From Polynucleobacter sp. TUM22923 (GTDB lineage: Bacteria; Pseudomonadota; Gammaproteobacteria; Burkholderiales; Burkholderiaceae): a DNA stretch of 64,000 bases. The position numbers were made by a program, and so were the translations under genes. The stretch lies in assembly GCF_030295705.1 (NCBI RefSeq), contig NZ_AP027274.1:1426001-1490000 (forward strand), in the 5' to 3' direction. Shown piece after piece: positions 55,210 through 64,000 of the stretch; the first letter of the stretch is position 1, and the number at the start of each line of letters is the position of its first letter. A model generated the notes under the pieces. It searched no databases. It had not been told where the DNA came from and saw only the letters and a program-made list of their open reading frames with translations.

Positions 55210-56832
55210 TTATTTTAGTGCTTTACTGGCTTTCTTGCGCTTAGCGGGCGGGTCTTTTGCCTCAGGTACCACAGCATCAACCGTTATCTCAGCACCCTCT
55301 TTTAAGGGCTTAGCGTCTGATTTGGGCGCTACTGCAGAAGCCTTTTTTTGAAACACGGCACCAAAGAAGCCATCTGTCCCATGAATATGCGGCCATAACT
55401 GCCAATAAGGATTATCAGCGCTACAACCTAAAGGCATGGCTTCCTTAGGAAATAAGGGGCGAAGTGCTTGTGCTGCGGGAACCACCTCAAAATCAGGGTG
55501 TTTTGCCAAAAACGCCTCTGCAATCATTTGATTTTCTTGGGGCAATAAGCTGCATGTGGCATAAACCAGTCGGCCCCCTGGTTTGAGTAGGCGGCTAGCA
55601 GAGCTCAAAATGTTCATCTGTTTTTGATTGAGCTCTAAGACACCTGTCGGTGTTTGACGCCACTTCAAATCAGGGTTGCGGCGCAGTGTTCCCATGCCGC
55701 TACAAGGCGCATCTACTAGAACTCGGTCAATCTTTCCCGCTAGACGCTTGATCTTAGAGTCATTCTCACTATCAATCCATACCGGATGTACATTAGAAAG
55801 GCCGCTACGAGCCTGCCTTGGCTTTAAATTAGCCAAGCGACGCTCTGATGTATCCATAGCGTACAAACGCCCTGTAGAGCGCATGATCGCTCCAATAGCT
55901 AAAGTCTTACCGCCGGCGCCGGCACAAAAGTCCACTACCATCTCGCCACGCTTTGGTGCGAGCAGATGGGCCAACAACTGGCTACCTTCGTCCTGAACCT
56001 CAAACATACCCGCTTTAAAACCTACTGTATTTTGCAGTGCAGGTTTGCCCATAATACGAACACCATCAGGGGCATAAGGGGTCGGAATCGCTTGATAACG
56101 TCCGCCTAACGCATTCATCTCAACGAGCAACTGCTCGCGAGTAGTTTTCATGGTGTTGGCACGTAAATCGAGCAATGCGGGATGCATCAAACATTTAGCC
56201 AATGCTTCACGGGTTTCTTCGCCAGGATATTTGCCAAAAGCATCCCAAAGCCACTCGGGTAGGTTATTGCTAACTAATGGATTGAGTGTCGTAGGATCGA
56301 TCATCGCAAAGCGTTGCAACCACTCATACTCACCAGTCTTTAAGACGTGCGCTAAATCAGCGATACCACTCTCTGCACGATTAGCAGAGCCCAGGCCACC
56401 CTCAGTCAAAGCAGACAGCAAACCCAATAGGGCTAAACGTCTTGCTTGCGACCCTTCACCACTTACAGCAAATTGAGAGAACTCATTTTTACGACGCAAA
56501 ATAGCAAAAGCACTCTCTGCAATCAGAGCGCGATCTCGGTTGCCTAATTGGGGTTCAGCCCGAAAATAACGACTGACAACACGATCAGCCGGTTGCTCGA
56601 AGCTCAACAACTCAGGAAGTAAGCGCTCTAAATGGATAGCGTGCTGTGGCAATGCTCTTGCATTGGAAAAGTTTTTTTGTCCTTCGGGAGCAATGATGTT
56701 GCCGCTCGCATTGCGTCGCTCAGGGCGGCGCAAAGGGTCTTTGGATTTTGTGGCGTAGCTCTTTTGGGCGCCTAAACGTGGCCCTGATCTGGGGCTGGAG
56801 CTAGTGCTGCGGGGGGAACGTTCTTTACTCAT
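55210..56832 (-). CDS. rsmB: 16S rRNA (cytosine-5) methyltransferase, RsmB family
   Basis: A 540-aa RsmB/NOP-type SAM methyltransferase. A NusB-like domain is N-terminal. The SAM motif is VDFCAGAGGKTLAIGA. The two catalytic cysteines are in DAPCSGMGTLRRNPDLKW and YATCSLLPQEN. Low-complexity tails flank it: Ser/Arg-rich at the start (RSTSSSPRSGPRLG), Lys/Ala-rich at the end. Target position C967 (E. coli numbering) is inferred from the family and could be another cytosine. Its ATG overlaps the purN stop by 4 bp. Confidence 0.88.
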   Translation of the reverse strand: MSKERSPRSTSSSPRSGPRLGAQKSYATKSKDPLRRPERRNASGNIIAPEGQKNFSNARALPQHAIHLERLLPELLSFEQPADRVVSRYFRAEPQLGNRDRALIAESAFAILRRKNEFSQFAVSGEGSQARRLALLGLLSALTEGGLGSANRAESGIADLAHVLKTGEYEWLQRFAMIDPTTLNPLVSNNLPEWLWDAFGKYPGEETREALAKCLMHPALLDLRANTMKTTREQLLVEMNALGGRYQAIPTPYAPDGVRIMGKPALQNTVGFKAGMFEVQDEGSQLLAHLLAPKRGEMVVDFCAGAGGKTLAIGAIMRSTGRLYAMDTSERRLANLKPRQARSGLSNVHPVWIDSENDSKIKRLAGKIDRVLVDAPCSGMGTLRRNPDLKWRQTPTGVLELNQKQMNILSSASRLLKPGGRLVYATCSLLPQENQMIAEAFLAKHPDFEVVPAAQALRPLFPKEAMPLGCSADNPYWQLWPHIHGTDGFFGAVFQKKASAVAPKSDAKPLKEGAEITVDAVVPEAKDPPAKRKKASKALK

Positions 56833-57464
56833 AATTTTATTAATTGCGACTCCGGTGGTTGTAACTGAACTTGATTACCGTCTATTCGCAATCGTCCATC
56901 AAGGAACCATTTTACGGCCCGCGGGTAAATTTGATGCTCAGCAGCTAAAACTCGCCCCGAAAGGCTCTTTTCATCATCACCCGCAAGGACTGGAACTGAG
57001 GCCTGACAAATGATCGGCCCCTCATCTACCCCTTCGGTGACAAAATGCACAGTTGCCCCGTGTTCTGACACTCCAGCCTCTAAAGCGCGCTGATGGGTAT
57101 GCAATCCCGGGAAGGCTGGCAGCAATGCAGGATGAATATTAATCAGTCGGCCCTCAAAATGACGAATAAAGGCTGGCGTCAAAATTCTCATAAAGCCGGC
57201 TAAAACCACTAAATCAGCCCCTAAGGCATCTATTTTCTCAATTAAAGCGGCATCAAAGGATTCGCGAGAGGAGTGCTCCCGATGTTCAATAATAAAGGCC
57301 GGGATACCCTGAGAGCGAGCAAAATCAAGGCCTTTAGCTTCAGAATGGTTGGCAATGACCCCGGCAAATGTGACCTGCCATTGCTCTTTTTGGGCTATTT
57401 TGACGATAGCCTCGAAATTAGATCCGCGGCCAGAGATTAAGGTGACGATTGAAGGCATGCCCAC
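56829..57464 (-). CDS. purN: Phosphoribosylglycinamide formyltransferase
   Basis: A 211-aa transferase that formylates GAR with 10-formyl-THF in purine synthesis. Visible: VTLISGRGSNFEAIV, LVVLAGFMRIL, the catalytic region NIHPALLPAFPGLHTHQRALEAG (Asn-His) and VTEGVDEGPIICQ with the Asp. The order purN-rsmB is operonic here with a 4-bp overlap. Divergent from ribF. Confidence 0.96.
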   Translation of the reverse strand: MGMPSIVTLISGRGSNFEAIVKIAQKEQWQVTFAGVIANHSEAKGLDFARSQGIPAFIIEHREHSSRESFDAALIEKIDALGADLVVLAGFMRILTPAFIRHFEGRLINIHPALLPAFPGLHTHQRALEAGVSEHGATVHFVTEGVDEGPIICQASVPVLAGDDEKSLSGRVLAAEHQIYPRAVKWFLDGRLRIDGNQVQLQPPESQLIKL

Positions 57465-57519
57465 AATATAATTGAAGGCTACCTTTTAAGCGACTAAGTT
57501 AACGTGAAGTGAACGCTCA

Positions 57520-58470
57520 GTGAATGTATTTCGAGGCCCCACCTCTTTTTCTGCAGGACCCGCTTGTGCCCTAACCATTGGTAATTTTGATGGCGTGCAT
57601 CGGGGTCATGCCGCCCTTTTGCAGCAACTGAAGGCGGATGCTCAAGCAAGAGGCTTAGTCAGCTGCGTCATGACATTTGAGCCGCACCCCAAAGAATTCT
57701 TCTCTCCTGAGCAAGCTCCCCCGCGTATTTTAAATTTACGTGACAAATTGGCCGCCTTTGCCAAGCTCGGAATTGATCGAGTGGTAGTGGAGCACTTTAA
57801 TGCTGCTTTTGCACGCCTCACGCCAGAAGAATTTGTTTCTGAAATTATTGTCAAAAGACTCAATGCAAAATGGATTTTGATTGGCGATGATTTTTGTTAT
57901 GGCGCAAAACGGGCTGGTAATTTTGCAAGCCTAAAAACAGCCGGTGAAAAATATGGCTTTGAGGTTTCGAGTATTAATACGGTTTCTGAAAATGGAATTC
58001 GTATTTCTAGCTCTGCATTACGCCAAGCATTAGCAAGTGGTGAAATGGAACGTGCCAGTAAATTATTAGGGCGGCCTTATGGCATTTCAGGGCACGTCAT
58101 TCATGGGCAAAAGTTAGGTCGTACTTTAGGATTTCCCACTTTGAACTTAGCTGTCGCTAGCCATCTTCATCACCGTAAGCCCGCTACGAGCGGTATTTTT
58201 GTTGCTCAAGTATTAGGTCTGAGTGATCAACCACTTCCGGCTGTTGCTAGCCTTGGGGTAAGACCAACCGTAGAAGATTCAGGGCGTGTATTGCTTGAGA
58301 CCCACATCTTCGATTACAGCGCTGATATCTATGGCAAAGTGATTACCGTAGAGCTGCTAGAAAAAGTTCGAGATGAAGCGAAGTACGCCGATCTCGACAC
58401 CCTTACCAAAGCGATTGCATCAGATGCAGCGCATGCCAGAAATTATTTCCAGAAAAAAAATCATGTCTGA
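57520..58470 (+). CDS. ribF: Bifunctional riboflavin kinase/FAD synthetase
   Basis: A 316-aa enzyme making FMN and FAD. The FAD synthetase half has [16 protein letters not shown] and the [10 protein letters not shown] motif; the riboflavin kinase half has [20 protein letters not shown] and the C-terminal [18 protein letters not shown] region. Start is the GTG at 57520, with only a weak ribosome site. It overlaps ileS by 8 bp; ribF-ileS-lspA is the classic order. Confidence 0.95.
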   Translation: MNVFRGPTSFSAGPACALTIGNFDGVHRGHAALLQQLKADAQARGLVSCVMTFEPHPKEFFSPEQAPPRILNLRDKLAAFAKLGIDRVVVEHFNAAFARLTPEEFVSEIIVKRLNAKWILIGDDFCYGAKRAGNFASLKTAGEKYGFEVSSINTVSENGIRISSSALRQALASGEMERASKLLGRPYGISGHVIHGQKLGRTLGFPTLNLAVASHLHHRKPATSGIFVAQVLGLSDQPLPAVASLGVRPTVEDSGRVLLETHIFDYSADIYGKVITVELLEKVRDEAKYADLDTLTKAIASDAAHARNYFQKKNHV

Positions 58471-61324
58471 AAAAGAAAATTCTTACCCTGTTAACCTACT
58501 CGAGACATCGTTTCCTATGCGAGGCGATCTTCCTAAGCGTGAGCCGCAATGGGTTGCGCAATGGCAGAAAAATAAGCTCTATGAAAAAATTCGTGCGGCT
58601 CATGCACATCAACCAAAATTTATCTTGCACGATGGCCCTCCTTATGCCAACGGTGACATCCATATTGGTCATGCAGTAAATAAAATTCTGAAAGACATGA
58701 TTATTAAATCCCGTTGGTTAATGGGTTTTGACTCTGTCTATGTGCCAGGCTGGGATTGTCATGGCATGCCAATTGAAATTCAAATTGAAAAGCAATTTGG
58801 CAAAAACTTACCGACGGCTGAAGTACAAGCTAAAGCGCGTGCATACGCGCAAGTTCAAATTGACAAACAAAAAACAGACTTTGAACGCTTAGGCGTCTTG
58901 GGTGACTGGAGCGATCCCTACCTCACTATGAATTTTCGTAATGAGGCGGATGAAATTCGTGCTCTGGGAAAAATCTGGGAAAAAGGCTATGTCTATCGCG
59001 GCTTAAAACCCGTGAACTGGTGCTTTGATTGTGGATCAGCGCTCGCTGAGGCTGAAGTCGAGTACCAAGATAAGACTGATCCCACTGTCGATGTCGGCTT
59101 TGCATTTGATGATGCGCAGCGCACTCGCATTGCCAGCGCATTTGGCATTGATGAGCTGCCAAACAAGCCAGGAATGATTGTCATCTGGACTACTACTCCA
59201 TGGACTATTCCTGCTAATCAAGCGCTCAACGTACATCCTGAACTTACCTACGCCTTAGTGGACACTGGTGACAAGTTATTGATTTTGGCTAAAGATCGCG
59301 TTGAGACTTGTTTGACGGATTACGGTCTTGAAGGCAATGTAATTGCATCATGCTTAGGCAATCAATTAGCCAATATTTCTTTTTGGCATCCCCTGGCATC
59401 TTTAGATGATGGCTATAAACGCCTTGCTCCCATTTATCCAGCCGAGTACGTCACTCTAGATACGGGTACTGGTGTCGTGCACTCTGCCCCCGCTTATGGC
59501 GAGGAAGACTTTAAATCTTGCAAAGCCAATCAGCTCGCAGATAACGATATTCTCAATCCTGTTATGGGTAATGGCGTATATGCCTCTTGGCTTCCATTAT
59601 TTGCTAACGAATATATTTGGAAGGCCAATCCGAAGATTGTGGAAGCAATGCGTACAGCAGGAAGCTTGCTTCGGGATCAAACCTATACCCATTCCTACAT
59701 GCATTGCTGGCGCCATAAGTCGCCGATTATCTACCGGGCAACGTCACAGTGGTTTGCCAGCATGGATAAGAAGCCGTCTGATGGCAAGGCTAGCTTACGC
59801 GAGACAGCGCTTGCGGGCATCCAAGCTACTGAGTTCTTCCCCGCATGGGGCAAGCAACGTTTAAACAGCATGATCGCCAATCGTCCTGATTGGACCTTGT
59901 CACGCCAACGTCAATGGGGCGTTCCTATGGCCTTCTTTGTCCATAAAGAGAGTGGTGAGCCACATCCGCGGACTGTTGCGCTTTTAGAGGACATTGCTAA
60001 GCGAGTAGAAAAAGAAGGTATCGAGGCTTGGCAGAGATTAGAAGTTGCGGAACTACTGGGTGACGAAGCTACTTATTACGAGAAGAATCGTGACACCTTA
60101 GATGTTTGGTTTGATTCTGGAACAACCCATTGGCATGTCATTCGCGGTTCACATCGTGAGAAGCTTTATCGCCCTGAATCTGAAAATGCGGATGGTCGTT
60201 TAGCTGATTTGTATTTAGAGGGTTCGGATCAACATCGCGGCTGGTTTCATTCCTCCTTACTCACTGGGGCCATGCTTGATGGCAAGCCTCCTTACAAGGC
60301 ACTCTTGACCCACGGCTTTACTGTGGATGGTCAAGGCCGAAAAATGAGTAAATCCGTAGGCAATGTGGTTGCCCCCCAACAAGTCGCCGATAAGTTGGGT
60401 GCAGAAATCATTCGTTTATGGGTAGCCTCCACTGATTACTCTGGTGAGATGACTATTTCAGATGAGATTCTCAAGCGGGTAACGGAAAGCTATCGCCGTA
60501 TCCGCAACACCTTGCGCTTCCTATTGGCTAACTTATCGGACTTTGATCCCAGCAAGCATGCGATGCCTCCAAGCGACTGGCTTGAGATTGATCGGTATGC
60601 AGTCGCTATGGCTAAGCAACTACAAGACGAAGTGCAGACTCACTACCAGGCATATGAGTTTCAGCCGGCAGTAGTGAAGATGCTGAGCTTCTGCTCCGAA
60701 GATCTAGGTGGCTTTTACTTGGATATTCTCAAAGACCGGCTATATACCAGCGCACCCGATTCCAAAGAGCGTCGTGCAGCGCAAAATGCGCTCTTTCACA
60801 TCACGCGCAACTTATTAAAGTGGCTCTCTCCCTTCCTATCTTTCACTGCTGAAGAAGCTTGGACAGCACTACCCCAGGGTGCAGATAGCACCGCTACTGA
60901 ATCCATTTTCATGGAAGAATTCGGCGCCTTCCCAATCATCGATCATGCAAGCGAGTTATTGGCTAAATGGAATCGCGTTCGAGAAATTCGTTCTGAAGTT
61001 ACTAAGGCCATTGAGCTTGAGCGTGAGGCAGGTCATGTCGGGTCTTCCTTACAAGCTGAGCTCACTATTAAAGTGGCAGATGCGGACTTTGCGATTCTGC
61101 ACTCTTTAGAAGACGATTTGCGCTTTGTCACCATCACCTCCTCTGCCAATATTGAACTGAGCAGTGGTGGCTTAGAGGTGCTTGTTCGCGGAAGTCAGTA
61201 CAAGAAGTGCGGTCGATGCTGGCACCACATCCATGATGTTGGTATCAATACCGAACATCCCGAACTATGTAGCCGCTGTATTGGCAATATCTTTGGTGAT
61301 GGCGAAGCCCGCTTGTTCGCCTAG
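58463..61324 (+). CDS. ileS: Isoleucyl-tRNA synthetase
   Basis: A 953-aa class I synthetase. The HIGH motif is in [16 protein letters not shown], and KMSKS in [10 protein letters not shown]. The CP1 editing domain is present ([29 protein letters not shown]). A C-terminal zinc motif has CGRCWHH and CSRCIGN. I start at [11 protein letters not shown] (58463), which overlaps the ribF stop as ATGTCTGA; an in-frame codon 30 residues upstream lies inside ribF and gives no family match. Confidence 0.96.
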   Translation: MSEKENSYPVNLLETSFPMRGDLPKREPQWVAQWQKNKLYEKIRAAHAHQPKFILHDGPPYANGDIHIGHAVNKILKDMIIKSRWLMGFDSVYVPGWDCHGMPIEIQIEKQFGKNLPTAEVQAKARAYAQVQIDKQKTDFERLGVLGDWSDPYLTMNFRNEADEIRALGKIWEKGYVYRGLKPVNWCFDCGSALAEAEVEYQDKTDPTVDVGFAFDDAQRTRIASAFGIDELPNKPGMIVIWTTTPWTIPANQALNVHPELTYALVDTGDKLLILAKDRVETCLTDYGLEGNVIASCLGNQLANISFWHPLASLDDGYKRLAPIYPAEYVTLDTGTGVVHSAPAYGEEDFKSCKANQLADNDILNPVMGNGVYASWLPLFANEYIWKANPKIVEAMRTAGSLLRDQTYTHSYMHCWRHKSPIIYRATSQWFASMDKKPSDGKASLRETALAGIQATEFFPAWGKQRLNSMIANRPDWTLSRQRQWGVPMAFFVHKESGEPHPRTVALLEDIAKRVEKEGIEAWQRLEVAELLGDEATYYEKNRDTLDVWFDSGTTHWHVIRGSHREKLYRPESENADGRLADLYLEGSDQHRGWFHSSLLTGAMLDGKPPYKALLTHGFTVDGQGRKMSKSVGNVVAPQQVADKLGAEIIRLWVASTDYSGEMTISDEILKRVTESYRRIRNTLRFLLANLSDFDPSKHAMPPSDWLEIDRYAVAMAKQLQDEVQTHYQAYEFQPAVVKMLSFCSEDLGGFYLDILKDRLYTSAPDSKERRAAQNALFHITRNLLKWLSPFLSFTAEEAWTALPQGADSTATESIFMEEFGAFPIIDHASELLAKWNRVREIRSEVTKAIELEREAGHVGSSLQAELTIKVADADFAILHSLEDDLRFVTITSSANIELSSGGLEVLVRGSQYKKCGRCWHHIHDVGINTEHPELCSRCIGNIFGDGEARLFA

Positions 61325-61351
61325 GCCCACCTAAATACAATACCAAATGTC

Positions 61352-61840
61352 ATGAGTCTATCCTTCTTGCGTTACCTAGCGATTGCCACGATTACCTTAC
61401 TCTTAGATCAACTCAGCAAATGGTCGGCGTTAGGTAATTTACAAATGGGTGTGCCAGAGCCAGTTCTACCATTTTTAAATTGGTTGCTGCTCATGAACCC
61501 CGGCGCCGCTTTTTCTTTTCTTGCTCAAAGTTCTGGTTGGCAACGCTGGTTTTTTACCATTCTTGGCTTGCTCGCTTCCGCATATATTTTGTGGCTGCTG
61601 TACAAGAGCCAAGAAGACAGGCTGCTTTGCTGGGCCTTGAGCCTCATTTTGGGTGGCGCCTTAGGCAACGTCTTAGATCGCATCATGTATGGTGCTGTGG
61701 TGGACTTTATTGACGTGCATTACCAAAACTGGCACTGGCCTGCATTTAATATCGCCGATAGTGCCATCTGCATTGGTGCTGGCCTGATAATTTGGGGTGA
61801 GCTGCGAAGATCATTTGGCAAATCGACTAATCCCCTTTAA
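61352..61840 (+). CDS. lspA: Lipoprotein signal peptidase
   Basis: A 162-aa inner-membrane aspartic peptidase with four helices that cleaves prolipoprotein signal peptides. Catalytic Asp residues are in GGALGNVLDRIMYGAVVDFID and WPAFNIADSAICIGA. LLMNPGAAFSFLA is the third conserved block. Position after ileS is typical. Confidence 0.95.
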   Translation: MSLSFLRYLAIATITLLLDQLSKWSALGNLQMGVPEPVLPFLNWLLLMNPGAAFSFLAQSSGWQRWFFTILGLLASAYILWLLYKSQEDRLLCWALSLILGGALGNVLDRIMYGAVVDFIDVHYQNWHWPAFNIADSAICIGAGLIIWGELRRSFGKSTNPL

Positions 61841-61849
61841 GCTGGCGCC

Positions 61850-63061
61850 ATGCAATCACTTTTGAATAAAAAAATCGTCTTGGGTATTTCTGGGGGGATT
61901 GCAGCCTATAAGTCTGCAGAACTAGCGCGCTTGCTTATGCAAGAGGGTGCAAGCGTTCAGGTGGTCATGACACAAGCTGCCCAGCAGTTTGTAACGCAAG
62001 TTACCATGCAAGCCCTAACGGGTAACCCGGTATACACCAGCCAATGGGATAGCAGTATTCCCAACAATATGGCCCATATTGAACTCTCTAGGACTGCCGA
62101 TGCCATCTTAGTTGCGCCGGCAAGTGCCGACCTCATGGCAAAGCTTTCCTTAGGTCTTGCAGATGACTTACTTAGTACGCTTTGCTTGGCTCGAGATTGC
62201 CCACTACTGCTTGCGCCAGCCATGAATAAACAAATGTGGGAGCATGCTGCCACACAAAGAAGTGTGCAGCGCCTTACGGAAGATAGTGTCGCCCTCTTGG
62301 GTCCTGCTAGCGGTTTCCAGGCCTGTGGTGAAGTTGGCTTGGGTCGCATGCTTGAGCCAATAGAAATCACTGAGCAACTGATTGCATTCTTTCAAAAGAA
62401 AAGTCTAGCTGGTAAGAAAGTATTAATAACTGCTGGCCCTACCTTTGAAGCAATGGATCCGGTGCGCGGACTGACGAATCGCAGTTCCGGAAAAATGGGT
62501 TTTGCAATTGCACGAGCAGCGATTGAAGCTGGTGCAGAGGTGCATTTGATTGCTGGCCCTTGCGACTTGGCTACGCCACTACTAGCGACTGGGAAGATCA
62601 TTCGCAGCGATATAGTAAGCGCTAAAGAAATGCATATTGCTGTGATGAACACTAAAGACTATGACGTGTTCTTTGCAGTAGCTGCGGTTGCTGACTGGGG
62701 TGTTGCTAGGCCCGCTAAAGATAAAATCAAACGTCAGGGTAATAAAGCCCCAACTCTAGAGTTCACTACTAATCCAGACATCCTTTTAGAGGTTGCTAAG
62801 ACTGCCAAGGCTAGGGCTGGTAAACCACACCCCTACTGCGTTGGCTTTGCTGCAGAATCCACTGACTTACAAGCCCATGCCCTAGAGAAGCGTGAGCGTA
62901 AAGGCATCCCGATGATCGTAGGCAATATCGGCCCAGATACGTTCGGAAGCGATCTAAATCAATTACTGGTGATTGATGAGCGTGGCAGCAAGAAAATAGC
63001 TAAAGCTGAAAAAATAGATCTTGCACGCCAGCTTATTCAGCTGGTTGCCAAAAAGATTTAA
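61850..63061 (+). CDS. coaBC: Bifunctional phosphopantothenoylcysteine decarboxylase/synthetase
   Basis: A 403-aa fusion enzyme of CoA synthesis. The CoaC (FMN) half has GISGGIAAYKSAEL, the HIELSRTAD His and APAMNKQMW. The CoaB half starts near residue 188 with KVLITAGPTFEAMDPVRGLTN and contains NRSSGKMGFAIA and the C-terminal KIDLARQLIQLV. It is 9 bp after lspA and 42 bp before dut; the coaBC-dut pair is conserved. Confidence 0.95.
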   Translation: MQSLLNKKIVLGISGGIAAYKSAELARLLMQEGASVQVVMTQAAQQFVTQVTMQALTGNPVYTSQWDSSIPNNMAHIELSRTADAILVAPASADLMAKLSLGLADDLLSTLCLARDCPLLLAPAMNKQMWEHAATQRSVQRLTEDSVALLGPASGFQACGEVGLGRMLEPIEITEQLIAFFQKKSLAGKKVLITAGPTFEAMDPVRGLTNRSSGKMGFAIARAAIEAGAEVHLIAGPCDLATPLLATGKIIRSDIVSAKEMHIAVMNTKDYDVFFAVAAVADWGVARPAKDKIKRQGNKAPTLEFTTNPDILLEVAKTAKARAGKPHPYCVGFAAESTDLQAHALEKRERKGIPMIVGNIGPDTFGSDLNQLLVIDERGSKKIAKAEKIDLARQLIQLVAKKI

Positions 63062-63103
63062 AAGACTTCGCAAACATTCTCATCCCTTGCTTTAGGAAAT
63101 CCC

Positions 63104-63553
63104 ATGCAATCACTTCAAATCAAAATTCTCGATGAACGCATGCGCGATCAGTTACCCGCTTACGGTACGCCTGGTAGTGCAGGTCTTGATTTACGGGCCT
63201 GCATCGATGAAGCAATCGATATTGCCCCAGGTCAAACTGTGCTGGTTCCAACCGGTTTAGCAATTTATGTTGAAGACCCTCGATATGCTGCTTTTATTCT
63301 GCCGCGATCAGGTCTTGGGCACAAGCATGGCATCGTACTGGGCAACCTAGTAGGATTAATTGATTCTGACTACCAGGGCCAACTCATGGTGAGTACTTGG
63401 AACCGTGGATCAACTCAATTCCGACTAGAGCCAATGGAGCGCCTAGCCCAACTAGTAGTGATGCCAGTTCAGCAGGTGGAACTCAAAGTCGTTGAGGAGT
63501 TTACGCAAAGCAGTCGTGGTGCTGGCGGCTTCGGCAGTACTGGAAGATCCTAG
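63104..63553 (+). CDS. dut: dUTP diphosphatase
   Basis: A 149-aa trimeric dUTPase. All five motifs are visible: [46 protein letters not shown] and the P-loop-like tail [11 protein letters not shown]. It removes dUTP and supplies dUMP. Followed by a strong terminator. Confidence 0.96.
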   Translation: MQSLQIKILDERMRDQLPAYGTPGSAGLDLRACIDEAIDIAPGQTVLVPTGLAIYVEDPRYAAFILPRSGLGHKHGIVLGNLVGLIDSDYQGQLMVSTWNRGSTQFRLEPMERLAQLVVMPVQQVELKVVEEFTQSSRGAGGFGSTGRS

Positions 63554-63594
63554 ACCCTAAACCATAGTAGCGCTGGTCTTGCATTGACAATAAA

Positions 63595-63622
63595 AAAGGT
63601 CGCCTACAGGCGACCTTTTTAC
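63595..63622. terminator. Terminator between dut and clpA (bidirectional)
   Basis: aaaaggtcgcc pairs with ggcgacctttt across a taca loop, with A and T runs on the two sides. It serves both convergent genes. Confidence 0.93.
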
Positions 63623-63636
63623 TCTGAACAACGCTT

Positions 63637-64000
63637 TTACATCTCTTCAGCCGGGGCAACATCAGCCTTAGGCGTCTTCGGCGCTTTACCGGAAACTATC
63701 GGTGCATCAAACTCTAATTGCACCTTACCGTCAGCATCAATATCGACTGCCACATGCCCACCTTGTGCCAGCCTACCAAATAACAGCTCATCAGCCAGGG
63801 CCTTACGTACCGTGTCTTGAATGATGCGCTGCATTGGCCTTGCACCCATCAGCGGATCAAACCCATGTTTGGCTAAGTGCGCACGTAATGCTGGACTGAA
63901 TGATGCGTCGACTTTCTTCTCATGCAATTGCTCTTCTAACTGCATCAAAAACTTATCTACAACACGAATGATGATGCTCTCATCCAATGCCTTGAAAGAA
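63637..64000 (-). CDS. clpA: ATP-dependent Clp protease ATP-binding subunit ClpA, C-terminal end (partial)
   Basis: The last 120 codons of an AAA+ unfoldase; the 5' part lies beyond the window. The frame is open through 64000 and reads SFKALDESIIIRVVDKFLMQL. Then comes the conserved GFDPLMGARPMQRIIQDTVRKALADELLFG, which matches ClpA rather than ClpB or ClpC (the MGARPM and LADELLFG segments). The C-terminal tail is Pro/Ala/Lys-rich (GKAPKTPKADVAP), an extra compared with E. coli. No clpS is in view. Confidence 0.92.
   Translation of the reverse strand, partial: SFKALDESIIIRVVDKFLMQLEEQLHEKKVDASFSPALRAHLAKHGFDPLMGARPMQRIIQDTVRKALADELLFGRLAQGGHVAVDIDADGKVQLEFDAPIVSGKAPKTPKADVAPAEEM

Overview
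The window looks like chromosomal DNA of a free-living betaproteobacterium of the Burkholderiales, most likely Polynucleobacter or a close relative. This is inferred from gene content and order, not from a search: an rpsU-yqeY-dnaG-rpoD block with tsaD divergent to it, xseB-ispA-dxs beside a Rieske oxygenase, a DUF934 gene next to cysI, a BPSS1780-type membrane protein after thrB, TctB/TctA transporter genes, and moderate-to-low GC. Most of the window is compact housekeeping sequence with short gaps and frequent 1-8 bp overlaps. The accessory part is the first 16 kb.

Layout. 1-2974: minus-strand remainder of a large MBG/YDG-repeat surface protein, cut at its 5' side by a complete IS3-family element (2975-4172, orfA/orfB with a frameshift site). 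4.2-5.8 kb: a membrane sensor histidine kinase with no response regulator beside it. 6.0-7.2 kb: a small anchored two-repeat protein and a RelE/ParD-like toxin-antitoxin pair with a palindromic operator. 7.2-7.7 kb: a gene-free stretch holding a decayed tRNA 3' end. 7.7-15.5 kb: sulfate assimilation and siroheme genes (CbiX-like chelatase, SUMT, DUF934 protein, cysI, cysN, cysD, APS-reductase-type cysH, TauE-like exporter and an overlooked 54-aa ORF). 15.7-15.8 kb: an intact tRNA with anticodon CAU. 15.8-21.5 kb: rpoD, dnaG, yqeY, rpsU. 21.6-25.8 kb: tsaD, dxs, ispA, xseB. 25.9-29.7 kb: Rieske oxygenase, rhodanese-type sulfurtransferase, ZIP metal transporter, dienelactone hydrolase-like protein. 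29.7-37.2 kb: polA, a DUF2782-like secreted protein, thrB, a membrane protein, uvrD. 37.2-48 kb: valS, galU, tusA, alaS, tctB-tctA, glnS. 48-53.9 kb: an SDR-like protein, ferredoxin-type reductase, argD-like transaminase, ispH-fkpB, radC, rpmB-rpmG. 54-64 kb: fatty acid desaturase, rsmB, purN, ribF, ileS, lspA, coaBC, dut and the 3' end of clpA.

How the genes fit together. The sulfur block encodes activation of sulfate to APS (CysDN), reduction of APS to sulfite (CysH with the APS-reductase cysteine set, so no APS kinase is needed), reduction of sulfite to sulfide (CysI) and two enzymes of siroheme synthesis for CysI. It lies between the intact tRNA and a degenerate tRNA 3' fragment in the same orientation, which is the geometry of a tRNA-borne island, although no integrase is visible. 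dxs, ispA and ispH cover three steps of the MEP/isoprenoid route. valS, alaS, glnS and ileS are four aminoacyl-tRNA synthetases spread over 24 kb.

I found no CRISPR array, phage module or recognisable new multi-gene defence system. The points most worth following up are the adhesin locus broken by an IS with signs of an IS-adjacent deletion, the sulfate block framed by tRNA and tRNA relic, the palindromic motif shared by the two sulfur operons, and the small ORF that leads one of them.
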